64,000 nucleotides of DNA from Auanema rhodensis. Its lineage: Eukaryota > Nematoda > Chromadorea > Rhabditida > Rhabditidae. Below, piece by piece: positions 23,150 through 37,300 of the stretch. Every line of letters begins with the position of its first letter. Position 1 is the stretch's first letter. The position numbers and the translations under genes were made by a program. Location: the NCBI GenBank assembly GCA_964057225.1, contig OZ059899.1, positions 18,670,501 to 18,734,500 on the forward strand, read 5' to 3'. The notes below the pieces were generated by a model. That model saw only the letters and a list, made by a program, of their open reading frames with translations, had not been told where the DNA came from and made no database searches.

Positions 23150-26100
23150 TTGAAAAATGATGCATTAGTGTATGTTGAGTTTCCATGTACACTCAACATT
23201 GCTTCCAAAAACATTTTGACAAAAATTTTTCCGAAAAATTTCAAAATAATTTTGCAAAAAGTAGATGTTTTTAGATTCCTTTTTTCAAGGCAAAGACGAT
23301 GGACAATGTTATTCAACGAAAAAATTAATTCTCCAGGGTGAAAATCGAGGATGTAAGTGTGAACTTATATCAGTTGATATCTCGGTGCATTTTTAAGCTA
23401 GCGCAAATCTGATAAAACAGATCGACGCAGCTTAAAAATCCGCATCGAATGCACTATACAACATTGAGAAACGCTTAATACAAAAATTAGTTATGATCGT
23501 TTGAAAAATGATGCATTAGTGTATGTTGAGTTTCCATGTACACTCAACATTGCTTCCAAAAACATTTTGACAAAAATTTTTCCGAAAAATTTCAAAATAA
23601 TTTTGCAAAAAGTAGCTGTTTTTAGATTCCTTTTTTCAAGGCAAAGACGATGGACAATGTTATTCAACGAAAAAATTAATTCTCCAGGGTGAAAATCGAG
23701 GATGTAAGTGTGAACTTATATCAGTTGATATCTCGGTGCATTTTTAAGCTAGCGCAAATCTGATAACACAGATCGACGCAGCTTAAAAATCCGCATCGAA
23801 TGCACTAAACAACATTGAGAAACGCTTAATACAAAAATTAGTTATGATCGTTTGAAAAATGATGCATTAGTGTATGTTGAGTTTCCATGTACACTTAACA
23901 TTGCTTCCAAAAACATTTTTACAAAAATTTTTCCGGAAAATTTCGAAACAATTTCGCAAAAAGTAGATGTTTTTAGATTCCTTTTTTCAAGGCAAAGACG
24001 ATGGACAATGTTATTCAACGAAAAAATTAATTCTGCAGGGTGAAAATCGAGGATATAAGTGTGAACTTATATCAGTTGATATCTCGGTGCATTTTTAAGC
24101 TAGCGCAAATCTGATAACACAGATCGACGCAGCTTAAAAAGCCGCATCGAATGCACTATACAACATTGAGAAACGCTTAATACAAAAATTAGTTATGATC
24201 GTTTGAAAAATAATGCATTAGTGTATGTTGAGTTTCCATGTACACTCAACATTGCTTCCAAAAACATTTTTACAAAAATTTTTCCGAAAAATTTCGGAAC
24301 ATTTTCGCAAAAAGTAGATGTTTTTAGATTCCTTTTTTCAAGGCAAAGACGATGGACATTGTTATTCAACGGAAAAATTAATTCTGCAGGGTGAAAATCG
24401 AGGATATAAGTGTGAACTTATATCAGTTGATATCTCGGTGCATTTTTAAGCTAGCGCAAATCTGATAACACAGATCGACGCAGCTTAAAAATCCGCATCG
24501 AATGCACTATACAACATTGAGAAACGCTTAATACAAAAATTAGTTATGATCGTTTGAAAAATGATGCATTAGTGTATGTTGAGTTTCCATGTACACTCAA
24601 CATTGCTTCCAAAAACATTTTGACAAAAATTTTTCCGAAAAATTTCAAAATAATTTCGCAAAAAGTAGATGTTTTTAAATTCCTTTTTTCAAGGCAAAAA
24701 CGATGGACAATGTTATTCAACGAAAAAATTAATTCTCCAGGGTGAAAATCGAGGATGTAAGTGTGAACTTATATCAGTTGATATCTCGGTGCATTTTCAA
24801 GCTAGCGCAAATCTGATAACACAGATCGACGCAGCTTAAAAAGCCGCATCGAATGCACTATACAACATTGAGAAACGCTTAATACGAAAATTAGTTATGA
24901 TCGTTTGAAAAATGATGCATTAGTGTATGTTGAGTTTCCATGTACACTCAACATTGCTTCCAAAAACATTTTTACAAAAATTTTTCCGAAAAATTTCGAA
25001 ACATTTTCGCAAAAAGTAGATGTTTTTAGATTCCTTTTTTCAAGGCAAAGACGATGGACAATGTTATTCAATGAAAAAATTAATTCTGCAGGGTGAAAAT
25101 CGAGGATATAAGTGTGAACTTATATCAGTTGATATCTCGGTGCATTTTTAAGCTAGCGCAAATCTGATAACACAGATCGTCGCAGCTTAAAAATCCGCAT
25201 CGAATGCACTATACAACATTGAGAAACGCTTAATACAAAAATTAGTTATGATCGTTTGAAAAATGATGCATTAGTGTATGTTGAGTTTCCATGTACACTC
25301 AACATTGCTTCCAAAAACATTTTGACAAAAATTTTTCCGAAAAATTTCAAAATAATTTCGCAAAAAGTAGATGTTTTTAAATTCCTTTTTTCAAGGCAAA
25401 AACGATGGACAATGTTATTCAACGAAAAAATTAATTCTCCAGGGTGAAAATCGAGGATGTAAGTGTGAACTTATATCAGTTGATATCTCGGTGCATTTTT
25501 AAGCTAGCGCAAATCTGATAACACAGATCGACGCAGCTTAAAAATCCGCATCGAATGCACTAAACAACATTGAGAAACGCTTAATACAAAAATTAGTTAT
25601 GATCGTTTGAAAAATGATGCATTAGTGTATGTTGAGTTTCCATGTACACTCAACATTGCTTCCAAAAACATTTTGACAAAAATTTTTCCGAAAAATTTCA
25701 GAATAATTTTGCAAAAAGTAGATGTTTTTAGATTCCTTTTTTCAAGGCAAAGACGATGGACAATGTTATTCAACGAAAAAATTAATTCTCCAGGGTGAAA
25801 ATCGAGGATGTAAGTGTGAACTTATATCAGTTGATATCTCGGTGCATTTTTAAGCTAGCGCAAATCTGATAACACAGATCGACGCAGCTTAAAAATCCGC
25901 ATCGAATGCACTAAACAACATTGAGAAACGCTTAATACAAAAATTAGTTATGATCGTTTGAAAAATGATGCATTAGTGTATGTTGAGTTTCCATGTACAC
26001 TCAACATTGCTTCCAAAAACATTTTTACAAAAATTTTTCCGGAAAATTTCGAAACAATTTCGCAAAAAGTAGATGTTTTTAGATTCCTTTTTTCAAGGCA

Positions 26101-26659
26101 AAGACGATGGACAATGTTATTCAACGAAAAAATTAATTCTGCAGGGTGAAAATCGAGGATATAAGTGTGAACTTATATCAGTTGATATCTCGGTGCATTT
26201 TTAAGCTAGCGCAAATCTGATAACACAGATCGACGCAGCTTAAAAAGCCGCATCGAATGCACTATACAACATTGAGAAACGCTTAATACAAAAATTAGTT
26301 ATGATCGTTTGAAAAATGATGCATTAGTGTATGTTGAGTTTCCATGTACACTCAACATTGCTTCCAAAAACATTTTGACAAAAATTTTTCCGAAAAATTT
26401 CAAAATAATTTCGCAAAAAGTAGATGTTTTTAAATTCCTTTTTTCAAGGCAAAAACGATGGACAATGTTATTCAACGAAAAAATTAATTCTCCAGGGTGA
26501 AAATCGAGGATGTAAGTGTGAACTTATATCAGTTGATATCTCGGTGCATTTTCAAGCTAGCGCAAATCTGATAACACAGATCGACGCAGCTTAAAAATCC
26601 GCATCGAATGCACTATACAACATTGAGAAACGCTTAATACAAAAATTAGTTATGATCGT
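23150..26659 (+). repeat. Ten-unit block (3510 bp), copy 2 of 3
   Basis: Offset is 3861 bp (11 units) from copy 1. It repeats TTTCGGAACATTTTCG near 24291, AATACGAAAAT near 24882, TTCAATGAAAA near 25067 and TTTCAGAATAATT near 25697. A private change AAAGTAGCTG sits near 23613. Like copy 1 it has AAAAATAATGC at the start of the unit at 24203, while copy 3 keeps AAAAATGATGC. Confidence 0.93.
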
Positions 26660-28414
26660 TTGAAAAATGATGCATTAGTGTATGTTGAGTTTCCATGTAC
26701 ACTCAACATTGCTTCCAAAAACATTTTTACAAAAATTTTTCCGGAAAATTTCGAAACAATTTCGCAAAAAGTAGATGTTTTTAGATTCCTTTTTCCAAGG
26801 CAAAGACGATGGACAATGTTATTCAACGAAAAAATTAATTCTGCAGGGTGAAAATCGAGGATATAAGTGTAAACTTATATCAGTTGATATCTCGGTGCAT
26901 TTTTAAGCTAGCGCAAATCTGATAACACAGATCGACGCAGCTTAAAAATCCGCATCGAATGCACTATACAACATTGAGAAACGCTTAATACAAAAATTAG
27001 TTATGATCGTTTGAAAAATGATGCATTAGTGTATGTTGAGTTTCCATGTACACTCAACATTGCTTCCAAAAACATTTTGACAAAAATTTTTCCGAAAAAT
27101 TTCAAAATAATTTTGCAAAAAGTAGATGTTTTTAGATTCCTTTTTTCAAGGCAAAGACAATGGACAATGTTATTCAACGAAAAAAGTAATTCTCCAGGGT
27201 GAAAATCGAGGATGTAAGTGTGAACTTATATCAGTTGATATCTCGGTGCATTTTTAAGCTAGCGCAAATCTGATAACACAGATCGACGCAGCGTAAAAAT
27301 CCGCATCGAATGCACTATACAACATTGAGAAACGCTTAATACAAAAATTAGTTATGATCGTTTGAAAAATGATGCATTAGTGTATGTTGAGTTTCCATGT
27401 ACACTCAACATTGCTTCCAAAAACATTTTGACAAAAATTTTTCCGAAAAATTTCAAAATAATTTCGCAAAAAGTAGATGTTTTTAAATTCCTTTTTTCAA
27501 GGCAAAAACGATGGACAATGTTATTCAACGAAAAAATTAATTCTCCAGGGTGAAAATCGAGGATGTAAGTGTTAACTTATATCAGTTGATATCTCGGTGC
27601 ATTTTCAAGCTAGCGCAAATCTGATAACACAGATCGACGCAGCTTAAAATCCCGCATCGAATGCACTATACAACATTGAGAAACGCTTAATACAAAAATT
27701 AGTTATGATCGTTTGAAAAATGATGCATTAGTGTATGTTGAGTTTCCATGTACACTCAACATTGCTTCCAAAAACATTTTTACAAAAATTTTTCCGAAAA
27801 ATTTCGAAACAATTTCGCAAAAAGTAGATGTTTTTAGATTCCTTTTTTCAAGGCAAAGACGATGGACATTGTTATTCAACGAAAAAATTAATTCTGCAGG
27901 GTGAAAATCGAGGATATAAGTGTGAACTTATATCAGTTGATATCTCGGTGCATTTTTAAGCTAGCGCAAATCTGATAACACAGATCGACGCAGCTTAAAA
28001 ATCCGCATCGAATGCACTATACAACATTGAGAAACGCTTAATACAAAAATTATTTATGATCGTTTGAAAAATGATGCATTAGTGTATGTTGAGTTTCCAT
28101 GTACACTCAACATTGCTTCCAAAAACATTTTGACAAAAATTTTTCCGAAAAATTTCAAAATAATTTTGCAAAAAGTAGATGTTTTTAGATTCCTTTTTTC
28201 AAGGCAAAGACGATGGACAATGTTATTCAACGAAAAAATTAATTCTCCAGGGTGAAAATCGAGGATGTAAGTGTGAACTTATATCAGTTGATATCTCGGT
28301 GCATTTTTAAGCTAGCGCAAATCTGATAACACAGATCGACGCAGCTTAAAAATCCGCATCGAATGCACTAAACAACATTGAGAAACGCTTAATACAAAAA
28401 TTAGTTATGATCGT
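26660..28414 (+). repeat. Five-unit stretch flanking block copy 2
   Basis: Units: 26660 (D with TTTCCAAGG and GTGTAAACTT), 27011 (extra A unit), 27362 (C with GTGTTAACTT and TTAAAATCCCGC), 27713 (B, with ATTATTTATG at its end) and 28064 (A, CTAAACAAC). All but the 27011 unit recur in the same order after 32978, and this ties block copies 2 and 3 into one longer duplication. Confidence 0.92.
27011..27361 (+). repeat. Unit present here but missing from the duplicate block
   Basis: A type A unit with private AGACAATGG and AAAAAAGTAATTC and the linker form CAGCGTAAAAATCC. Its neighbours at 26660 and 27362 correspond to 32978 and 33329, which are adjacent, so one whole 351-bp unit was gained here or lost there. 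The CAGCGT linker is otherwise seen only from about 43.8 kb onward. Confidence 0.88.
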
Positions 28415-31400
28415 TTGAAAAATGATGCATTAGTGTATGTTGAGTTTCCATGTACACTTAACATTGCTTCCAAAAACATTTTTACAAAAATTTTTCCGGA
28501 AAATTTCGAAACAATTTCGCAAAAAGTAGATGTTTTTAGATTCCTTTTTTCAAGGCAAAGACGATGGACAATGTTATTCAACGAAAAAATTAATTCTGCA
28601 GGGTGAAAATCGAGGATATAAGTGTGAACTTATATCAGTTGATATCTCGGTGCATTTTTAAGCTAGCGCAAATCTGATAAAACAGATCGACGCAGCTTAA
28701 AAATCCGCATCGAATGCACTATACAACATTGAGAAACGCTTAATACAAAAATTAGTTATGATCGTTTGAAAAATGATGCATTAGTGTATGTTGAGTTTCC
28801 ATGTACACTCAACATTGCTTCCAAAAACATTTTTACAAAAATTTTTCCGAAAAATTTCGAAACATTTTCGCAAAAAGTAGATGTTTTTAGATTCCTTTTT
28901 TCAAGGCAAAGACGATGGACATTGTTATTCAACGAAAAAATTAATTCTGCAGGGTGAAAATCGAGGATATAAGTGTGAACTTATATCAGTTGATATCTCG
29001 GTGCATTTTTAAGCTAGCGCAAATCTGATAACACAGATCGTCGCAGCTTAAAAATCCGCATCGAATGCACTATACAACATTGAGAAACGCTTAATACAAA
29101 AATTAGTTATGATCGTTTGAAAAATGATGCATTAGTGTATGTTGAGTTTCCATGTACACTCAACATTGCTTCCAAAAACATTTTGACAAAAATTTTTCCG
29201 AAAAATTTCAAAATAATTTCGCAAAAAGTAGATGTTTTTAAATTCCTTTTTTCAAGGCAAAAACGATGGACAATGTTATTCAACGAAAAAATTAATTCTC
29301 CAGGGTGAAAATCGAGGATGTAAGTGTGAACTTATATCAGTTGATATCTCGGTGCATTTTCAAGCTAGCGCAAATCTGATAACACAGATCGACGCAGCTT
29401 AAAAATCCGCATCGAATGCACTAAACAACATTGAGAAACGCTTAATACAAAAATTAGTTATGATCGTTTGAAAAATGATGCATTAGTGTATGTTGAGTTT
29501 CCATGTACACTCAACATTGCTTCCAAAAACATTTTGACAAAAATTTTTCCGAAAAATTTCAAAATAATTTTGCAAAAAGTAGATGTTTTTAGATTCCTTT
29601 TTTCAAGGCAAAGACGATGGACAATGTTATTCAACGAAAAAATTAATTCTCCAGGGTGAAAATCGAGGATGTAAGTGTGAACTTATATCAGTTGATATCT
29701 CGGTGCATTTTTAAGCTAGCGCAAATCTGATAAAACAGATCGACGCAGCTTAAAAATCCGCATCGAATGCACTATACAACATTGAGAAACGCTTAATACA
29801 AAAATTAGTTATGATCGTTTGAAAAATGATGCATTAGTGTATGTTGAGTTTCCATGTACACTCAACATTGCTTCCAAAAACATTTTGACAAAAATTTTTC
29901 CGAAAAATTTCAAAATAATTTTGCAAAAAGTAGATGTTTTTAGATTCCTTTTTTCAAGGCAAAGACGATGGACAATGTTATTCAACGAAAAAATTAATTC
30001 TCCAGGGTGAAAATCGAGGATGTAAGTGTGAACTTATATCAGTTGATATCTCGGTGCATTTTTAAGCTAGCGCAAATCTGATAACACAGATCGACGCAGC
30101 TTAAAAATCCGCATCGAATGCACTAAACAACATTGAGAAACGCTTAATACAAAAATTAGTTATGATCGTTTGAAAAATGATGCATTAGTGTATGTTGAGT
30201 TTCCATGTACACTTAACATTGCTTCCAAAAACATTTTTACAAAAATTTTTCCGGAAAATTTCGAAACAATTTCGCAAAAAGTAGATGTTTTTAGATTCCT
30301 TTTTTCAAGGCAAAGACGATGGACAATGTTATTCAACGAAAAAATTAATTCTGCAGGGTGAAAATCGAGGATATAAGTGTGAACTTATATCAGTTGATAT
30401 CTCGGTGCATTTTTAAGCTAGCGCAAATCTGATAACACAGATCGACGCAGCTTAAAAAGCCGCATCGAATGCACTATACAACATTGAGAAACGCTTAATA
30501 CAAAAATTAGTTATGATCGTTTGAAAAATGATGCATTAGTGTATGTTGAGTTTCCATGTACACTCAACATTGCTTCCAAAAACATTTTTACAAAAATTTT
30601 TCCGAAAAATTTCGGAACATTTTCGCAAAAAGTAGATGTTTTTAGATTCCTTTTTTCAAGGCAAAGACGATGGACATTGTTATTCAACGGAAAAATTAAT
30701 TCTGCAGGGTGAAAATCGAGGATATAAGTGTGAACTTATATCAGTTGATATCTCGGTGCATTTTTAAGCTAGCGCAAATCTGATAACACAGATCGACGCA
30801 GCTTAAAAATCCGCATCGAATGCACTATACAACATTGAGAAACGCTTAATACAAAAATTAGTTATGATCGTTTGAAAAATGATGCATTAGTGTATGTTGA
30901 GTTTCCATGTACACTCAACATTGCTTCCAAAAACATTTTGACAAAAATTTTTCCGAAAAATTTCAAAATAATTTCGCAAAAAGTAGATGTTTTTAAATTC
31001 CTTTTTTCAAGGCAAAAACGATGGACAATGTTATTCAACGAAAAAATTAATTCTCCAGGGTGAAAATCGAGGATGTAAGTGTGAACTTATATCAGTTGAT
31101 ATCTCGGTGCATTTTCAAGCTAGCGCAAATCTGATAACACAGATCGACGCAGCTTAAAAAGCCGCATCGAATGCACTATACAACATTGAGAAACGCTTAA
31201 TACGAAAATTAGTTATGATCGTTTGAAAAATGATGCATTAGTGTATGTTGAGTTTCCATGTACACTCAACATTGCTTCCAAAAACATTTTTACAAAAATT
31301 TTTCCGAAAAATTTCGAAACATTTTCGCAAAAAGTAGATGTTTTTAGATTCCTTTTTTCAAGGCAAAGACGATGGACAATGTTATTCAATGAAAAAATTA

Positions 31401-32977
31401 ATTCTGCAGGGTGAAAATCGAGGATATAAGTGTGAACTTATATCAGTTGATATCTCGGTGCATTTTTAAGCTAGCGCAAATCTGATAACACAGATCGTCG
31501 CAGCTTAAAAATCCGCATCGAATGCACTATACAACATTGAGAAACGCTTAATACAAAAATTAGTTATGATCGTTTGAAAAATGATGCATTAGTGTATGTT
31601 GAGTTTCCATGTACACTCAACATTGCTTCCAAAAACATTTTGACAAAAATTTTTCCGAAAAATTTCAAAATAATTTCGCAAAAAGTAGATGTTTTTAAAT
31701 TCCTTTTTTCAAGGCAAAAACGATGGACAATGTTATTCAACGAAAAAATTAATTCTCCAGGGTGAAAATCGAGGATGTAAGTGTGAACTTATATCAGTTG
31801 ATATCTCGGTGCATTTTTAAGCTAGCGCAAATCTGATAACACAGATCGACGCAGCTTAAAAATCCGCATCGAATGCACTAAACAACATTGAGAAACGCTT
31901 AATACAAAAATTAGTTATGATCATTTGAAAAATGATGCATTAGTGTATGTTGAGTTTCCATGTACACTCAACATTGCTTCCAAAAACATTTTGACAAAAA
32001 TTTTTCCGAAAAATTTCAGAATAATTTTGCAAAAAGTAGATGTTTTTAGATTCCTTTTTTCAAGGCAAAGACGATGGACAATGTTATTCAACGAAAAAAT
32101 TAATTCTCCAGGGTGAAAATCGAGGATGTAAGTGTGAACTTATATCAGTTGATATCTCGGTGCATTTTTAAGCTAGCGCAAATCTGATAACACAGATCGA
32201 CGCAGCTTAAAAATCCGCATCGAATGCACTAAACAACATTGAGAAACGCTTAATACAAAAATTAGTTATGATCGTTTGAAAAATGATGCATTAGTGTATG
32301 TTGAGTTTCCATGTACACTCAACATTGCTTCCAAAAACATTTTTACAAAAATTTTTCCGGAAAATTTCGAAACAATTTCGCAAAAAGTAGATGTTTTTAG
32401 ATTCCTTTTTTCAAGGCAAAGACGATGGACAATGTTATTCAACGAAAAAATTAATTCTGCAGGGTGAAAATCGAGGATATAAGTGTGAACTTATATCAGT
32501 TGATATCTCGGTGCATTTTTAAGCTAGCGCAAATCTGATAACACAGATCGACGCAGCTTAAAAAGCCGCATCGAATGCACTATACAACATTGAGAAACGC
32601 TTAATACAAAAATTAGTTATGATCGTTTGAAAAATGATGCATTAGTGTATGTTGAGTTTCCATGTACACTCAACATTGCTTCCAAAAACATTTTGACAAA
32701 AATTTTTCCGAAAAATTTCAAAATAATTTCGCAAAAAGTAGATGTTTTTAAATTCCTTTTTTCAAGGCAAAAACGATGGACAATGTTATTCAACGAAAAA
32801 ATTAATTCTCCAGGGTGAAAATCGAGGATGTAAGTGTGAACTTATATCAGTTGATATCTCGGTGCATTTTCAAGCTAGCGCAAATCTGATAACACAGATC
32901 GACGCAGCTTAAAAATCCGCATCGAATGCACTATACAACATTGAGAAACGCTTAATACAAAAATTAGTTATGATCGT
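28064..32977 (+). repeat. Fourteen-unit duplicate of 17885-22798; contains block copy 3
   Basis: Units 28064 to 32627 follow the order of units 17885 to 22448 with an offset of 10179 bp (29 units). The match includes the second half of the five-unit HOR (28766-30520) and block copy 3 (29468-32977), with AATACGAAAAT near 31202, TTCAATGAAAA near 31386 and TTTCAGAATAATT near 32036. The 28415 linker keeps ATAAAACAG like the 18236 unit, supporting this pairing over 19991. A private GATCATTTG sits near 31919. Confidence 0.9.
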
Positions 32978-34381
32978 TTGAAAAATGATGCATTAGTGTA
33001 TGTTGAGTTTCCATGTACACTCAACATTGCTTCCAAAAACATTTTTACAAAAATTTTTCCGGAAAATTTCGAAACAATTTCGCAAAAAGTAGATGTTTTT
33101 AGATTCCTTTTTCCAAGGCAAAGACGATGGACAATGTTATTCAACGAAAAAATTAATTCTGCAGGGTGAAAATCGAGGATATAAGTGTAAACTTATATCA
33201 GTTGATATCTCGGTGCATTTTTAAGCTAGCGCAAATCTGATAACACAGATCGACGCAGCTTAAAAAGCCGCATCGAATGCACTATACAACATTGAGAAAC
33301 GCTTAATACAAAAATTAGTTATGATCGTTTGAAAAATGATGCATTAGTGTATGTTGAGTTTCCATGTACACTCAACATTGCTTCCAAAAACATTTTGACA
33401 AAAATTTTTCCGAAAAATTTCAAAATAATTTCGCAAAAAGTAGATGTTTTTAAATTCCTTTTTTCAAGGCAAAAACGATGGACAATGTTATTCAACGAAA
33501 AAATTAATTCTCCAGGGTGAAAATCGAGGATGTAAGTGTTAACTTATATCAGTTGATATCTCGGTGCATTTTCAAGCTAGCGCAAATCTGATAACACAGA
33601 TCGACGCAGCTTAAAATCCCGCATCGAATGCACTATACAACATTGAGAAACGCTTAATACAAAAATTAGTTATGATCGTTTGAAAAATGATGCATTAGTG
33701 TATGTTGAGTTTCCATGTACACTCAACATTGCTTCCAAAAACATTTTTACAAAAATTTTTCCGAAAAATTTCGAAACAATTTCGCAAAAAGTAGATGTTT
33801 TTAGATTCCTTTTTTCAAGGCAAAGACGATGGACATTGTTATTCAACGAAAAAATTAATTCTGCAGGGTGAAAATCGAGGATATAAGTGTGAACTTATAT
33901 CAGTTGATATCTCGGTGCATTTTTAAGCTAGCGCAAATCTGATAACACAGATCGACGCAGCTTAAAAATCCGCATCGAATGCACTATACAACATTGAGAA
34001 ACGCTTAATACAAAAATTATTTATGATCGTTTGAAAAATGATGCATTAGTGTATGTTGAGTTTCCATGTACACTCAACATTGCTTCCAAAAACATTTTGA
34101 CAAAAATTTTTCCGAAAAATTTCAAAATAATTTTGCAAAAAGTAGATGTTTTTAGATTCCTTTTTTCAAGGCGAAGACGATGGACAATGTTATTCAACAA
34201 AAAAATTAATTCTGCAGGGTGAAAATCGAGGATATAAGTGTGAACTTATATCAGTTGATATCTCGGTGCATTTTTAAGCTAGCGCAAATCTGATAACACA
34301 GATCGACGCAGCTTAAAAATCTGCATCGAATGCACTATACAACATTGAGAAACGCTTAATACAAAAATTAGTTATGATCGT
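32978..34381 (+). repeat. Counterpart of 26660-28414 without the extra unit
   Basis: Units 32978, 33329, 33680 and 34031 repeat the markers GTGTAAACTT, GTGTTAACTT with TTAAAATCCCGC, and ATTATTTATG of 26660, 27362, 27713 and 28064. The last unit diverges (GGCGAAGACG, CAACAAAAAAATT, CTGCAG), marking the end of the large duplication near 34.2 kb. Confidence 0.9.
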
Positions 34382-37300
34382 TTGAAAAATGATGCATTAG
34401 TGTATGTTGAGTTTCCATGTACACTCAACATTGCTTCCAAAAACATTTTGACAAAAATTTTTCCGAAAAATTTCAAAATAATTTTGCAAAAAGTAGATGT
34501 TTTTAGATTCCTTTTTTCAAGGCAAAGACGATGGACAATGTTATTCAACGAAAAAATTAATTCTCCAGGGTGAAAATCGAGGATGTAAGTGTGAAGTTAT
34601 ATCAGTTGATATCTCGGTGCATTTTTAAGCTAGCGCAAATCTGATAACACAGATCGACGCAGCTTAAACATCCGCATCGAATGCACTATACAACATTGAG
34701 AAACGCTTAATACAAAAATTAGTTATGATCGTTTGAAAAATGATGCATTAGTGTATGTTGAGTTTCCATGTACACTCAACATTGCTTCCAAAAACATTTT
34801 GACAAAAATTTTTCCGAAAAATTTCAAAATAATTTTGCAAAAAGTAGATGTTTTTAGATTCCTTTTTTCAAGGCAAAGACGATGGACATTGTTATTCAAC
34901 GAAAAAATTAATTCTGCAGGGTGAAAATCGAGGATATAAGTGTGAACTTATATCAGTTGATATCTCGGTGCATTTTCAAGCTAGCGCAAATCTGATAACA
35001 CAGATCGACGCAGCTTAAAAATCCGCATCGAATGCACTATACAACATTGAGAAACGCTTAATACAAAAATTAGTTATGATCGTTTGAAAAATGATGCATT
35101 AGTGTATGTTGAGTTTCCATGTACACTCAACATTGCTTCCAAAAACATTTTGACAAAAATTTTTCCGAAAAATTTCAAAATAATTTTGCAAAAAGTAGAT
35201 GTTTTTAGATTCCTTTTTTCAAGGCAAAGACGATGGACAATGTTATTCAACGAAAAAATTAATTCTCCAGGGTGAAAATCGAGGATGTAAGTGTGAACTT
35301 ATATCAGTTGATATCTCGGTGCATTTTCAAGCTAGCGCAAATCTGATAACACAGATCGACGCAGCTTAAAAATCCGCATCGAATGCACTATACAACATTG
35401 AGAAACGCTTAATACAAAAATTAGTTATGATCGTTTGAAAAATGATGCATTAGTGTATGTTGAGTTTTCATGTACACTCAACATTGCTTCCAAAAACATT
35501 TTGACAAAAATTTTTCCGAAAAATTTCAAAATAATTTTGCAAAAAGTAGATGTTTTTAGATTCCTTTTTTCAAGGCAAAGACGATGGACAATGTTATTCA
35601 ACAAAAAAATTAATTCTGCAGGGTGAAAATCGAGGATATAAGTGTGAACTTATATCAGTTGATATCTCGGTGCATTTTTAAGCTAGCGCAAATCTGATAA
35701 CACAGATCGACGCAGCTTAAAAATCCGCATCGAATGCACTATACAACATTGAGAAACGCTTAATACAAAAATTAGTTATGATCGTTTGAAAAATGATGCA
35801 TTAGTGTATGTTTAGTTTCCATGTACACTCAACATTGCTTCCAAAAACATTTTGACAAAAATTTTTCCGAAAAATTTCAAAATAATTTTGCAAAAAGTAG
35901 ATGTTTTTAGATTCCTTTTTTCAAGGCAAAGACGATGGACAATGTTATTCAACGAAAAAATTAATTCTCCAGGGTGAAAATCGAGGATGTAAGTGTGAAG
36001 TTATATCAGTTGATATCTCGGTGCATTTTTAAGCTAGCGCAAATCTGATAACACAGATCGACGCAGCTTAAACATCCGCATCGAATGCACTATACAACAT
36101 TGAGAAACGCTTAATACAAAAATTAGTTATGATCGTTTGAAAAATGATGCATTAGTGTATGTTGAGTTTCCATGTACACTCAACATTGCTTCCAAAAACA
36201 TTTTTACAAAAATTTTTCCGAAAATTTTCGAAACAATTTCGCAAAAAGTAGATGTTTTTAGATTCCTTTTTTCAAGGCAAAGACGATGGACAATGTTATT
36301 CAACGAAAAAATTAATTCTCCAGGGTGAAAATCGAGGATGTAAGTGTGAACTTATATCAGTTGATATCTCGGTGCATTTTCAAGCTAGCGCAAATCTGAT
36401 AACACAGATCGACGCAGCTTAAAAATCCGCATCGAATGCACTATACAACATTGAGAAACGCTTAATACAAAAATTAGTTATGATCGTTTGAAAAATGATG
36501 CATTAGTGTATGTTGAGTTTCCATGTACACTCAACATTGCTTCCAAAAACATTTTGACAAAAATTTTTCCGAAAAATTTCAAAATAATTTTGCAAAAAGT
36601 AGATGTTTTTAGATTCCTTTTTTCAAGGCAAAGACGATGGACAATGTTATTCAACGAAAAAATTAATTCTCCAGGGTGAAAATCGAGGATGTAAGTGTGA
36701 ACTTATATCAGTTGATATCTCGGTGCATTTTAAAGATAGCGCAAATCTGATAACACAGATCGACGCAGATTGAAAATCCGCATCGAATGCACTATACTAC
36801 ATTAAGAAACGCTTGATACAAAAATTAGTTATGATCGTTTGAAAAATGATGCATTAGTGTATGTTGAGTTTCCATGTACACTCAACATTGCTTCCAAAAA
36901 CATTTTGACAAAAATTTTTCCGAAAAATTTCAAAATAATTTTGCAAAAAGTAGATGTTTTTAGATTCCTTTTTTCAAGGCAAAGACGATGGACAATGTTA
37001 TTCAACGAAAAAATTAATTCTCCAGGGTGAAAATCGAGGATGTAAGTGTGAACTTATATCAGTTGATATCTCGGTGCATTTTTAAGCTAGCGCAAATCTG
37101 ATAACACAGATCGACGCAGCTTAAACATCCGCATCGAATGCACTATACAACATTGAGAAACGCTTAATACAAAAATTAGTTATGATCGTTTGAAAAATGA
37201 TGCATTAGTGTATGTTGAGTTTCCATGTACACTCAACATTGCTTACAAAAACATTTTTACAAAAATTTTTCCGAAAATTTTCGAAACAATTTCGCAAAAA

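Noticed and set aside
20342-32977. Assembly artefact as the cause of the repeated ten-unit blocks
   Set aside because: Copies differ by private changes (for example AAAGTAGCTG near 23613, AAAAATGATGC against AAAAATAATGC, GATCATTTG near 31919) and have different flanks, so a simple mis-duplication is less likely. It is not excluded without reads.
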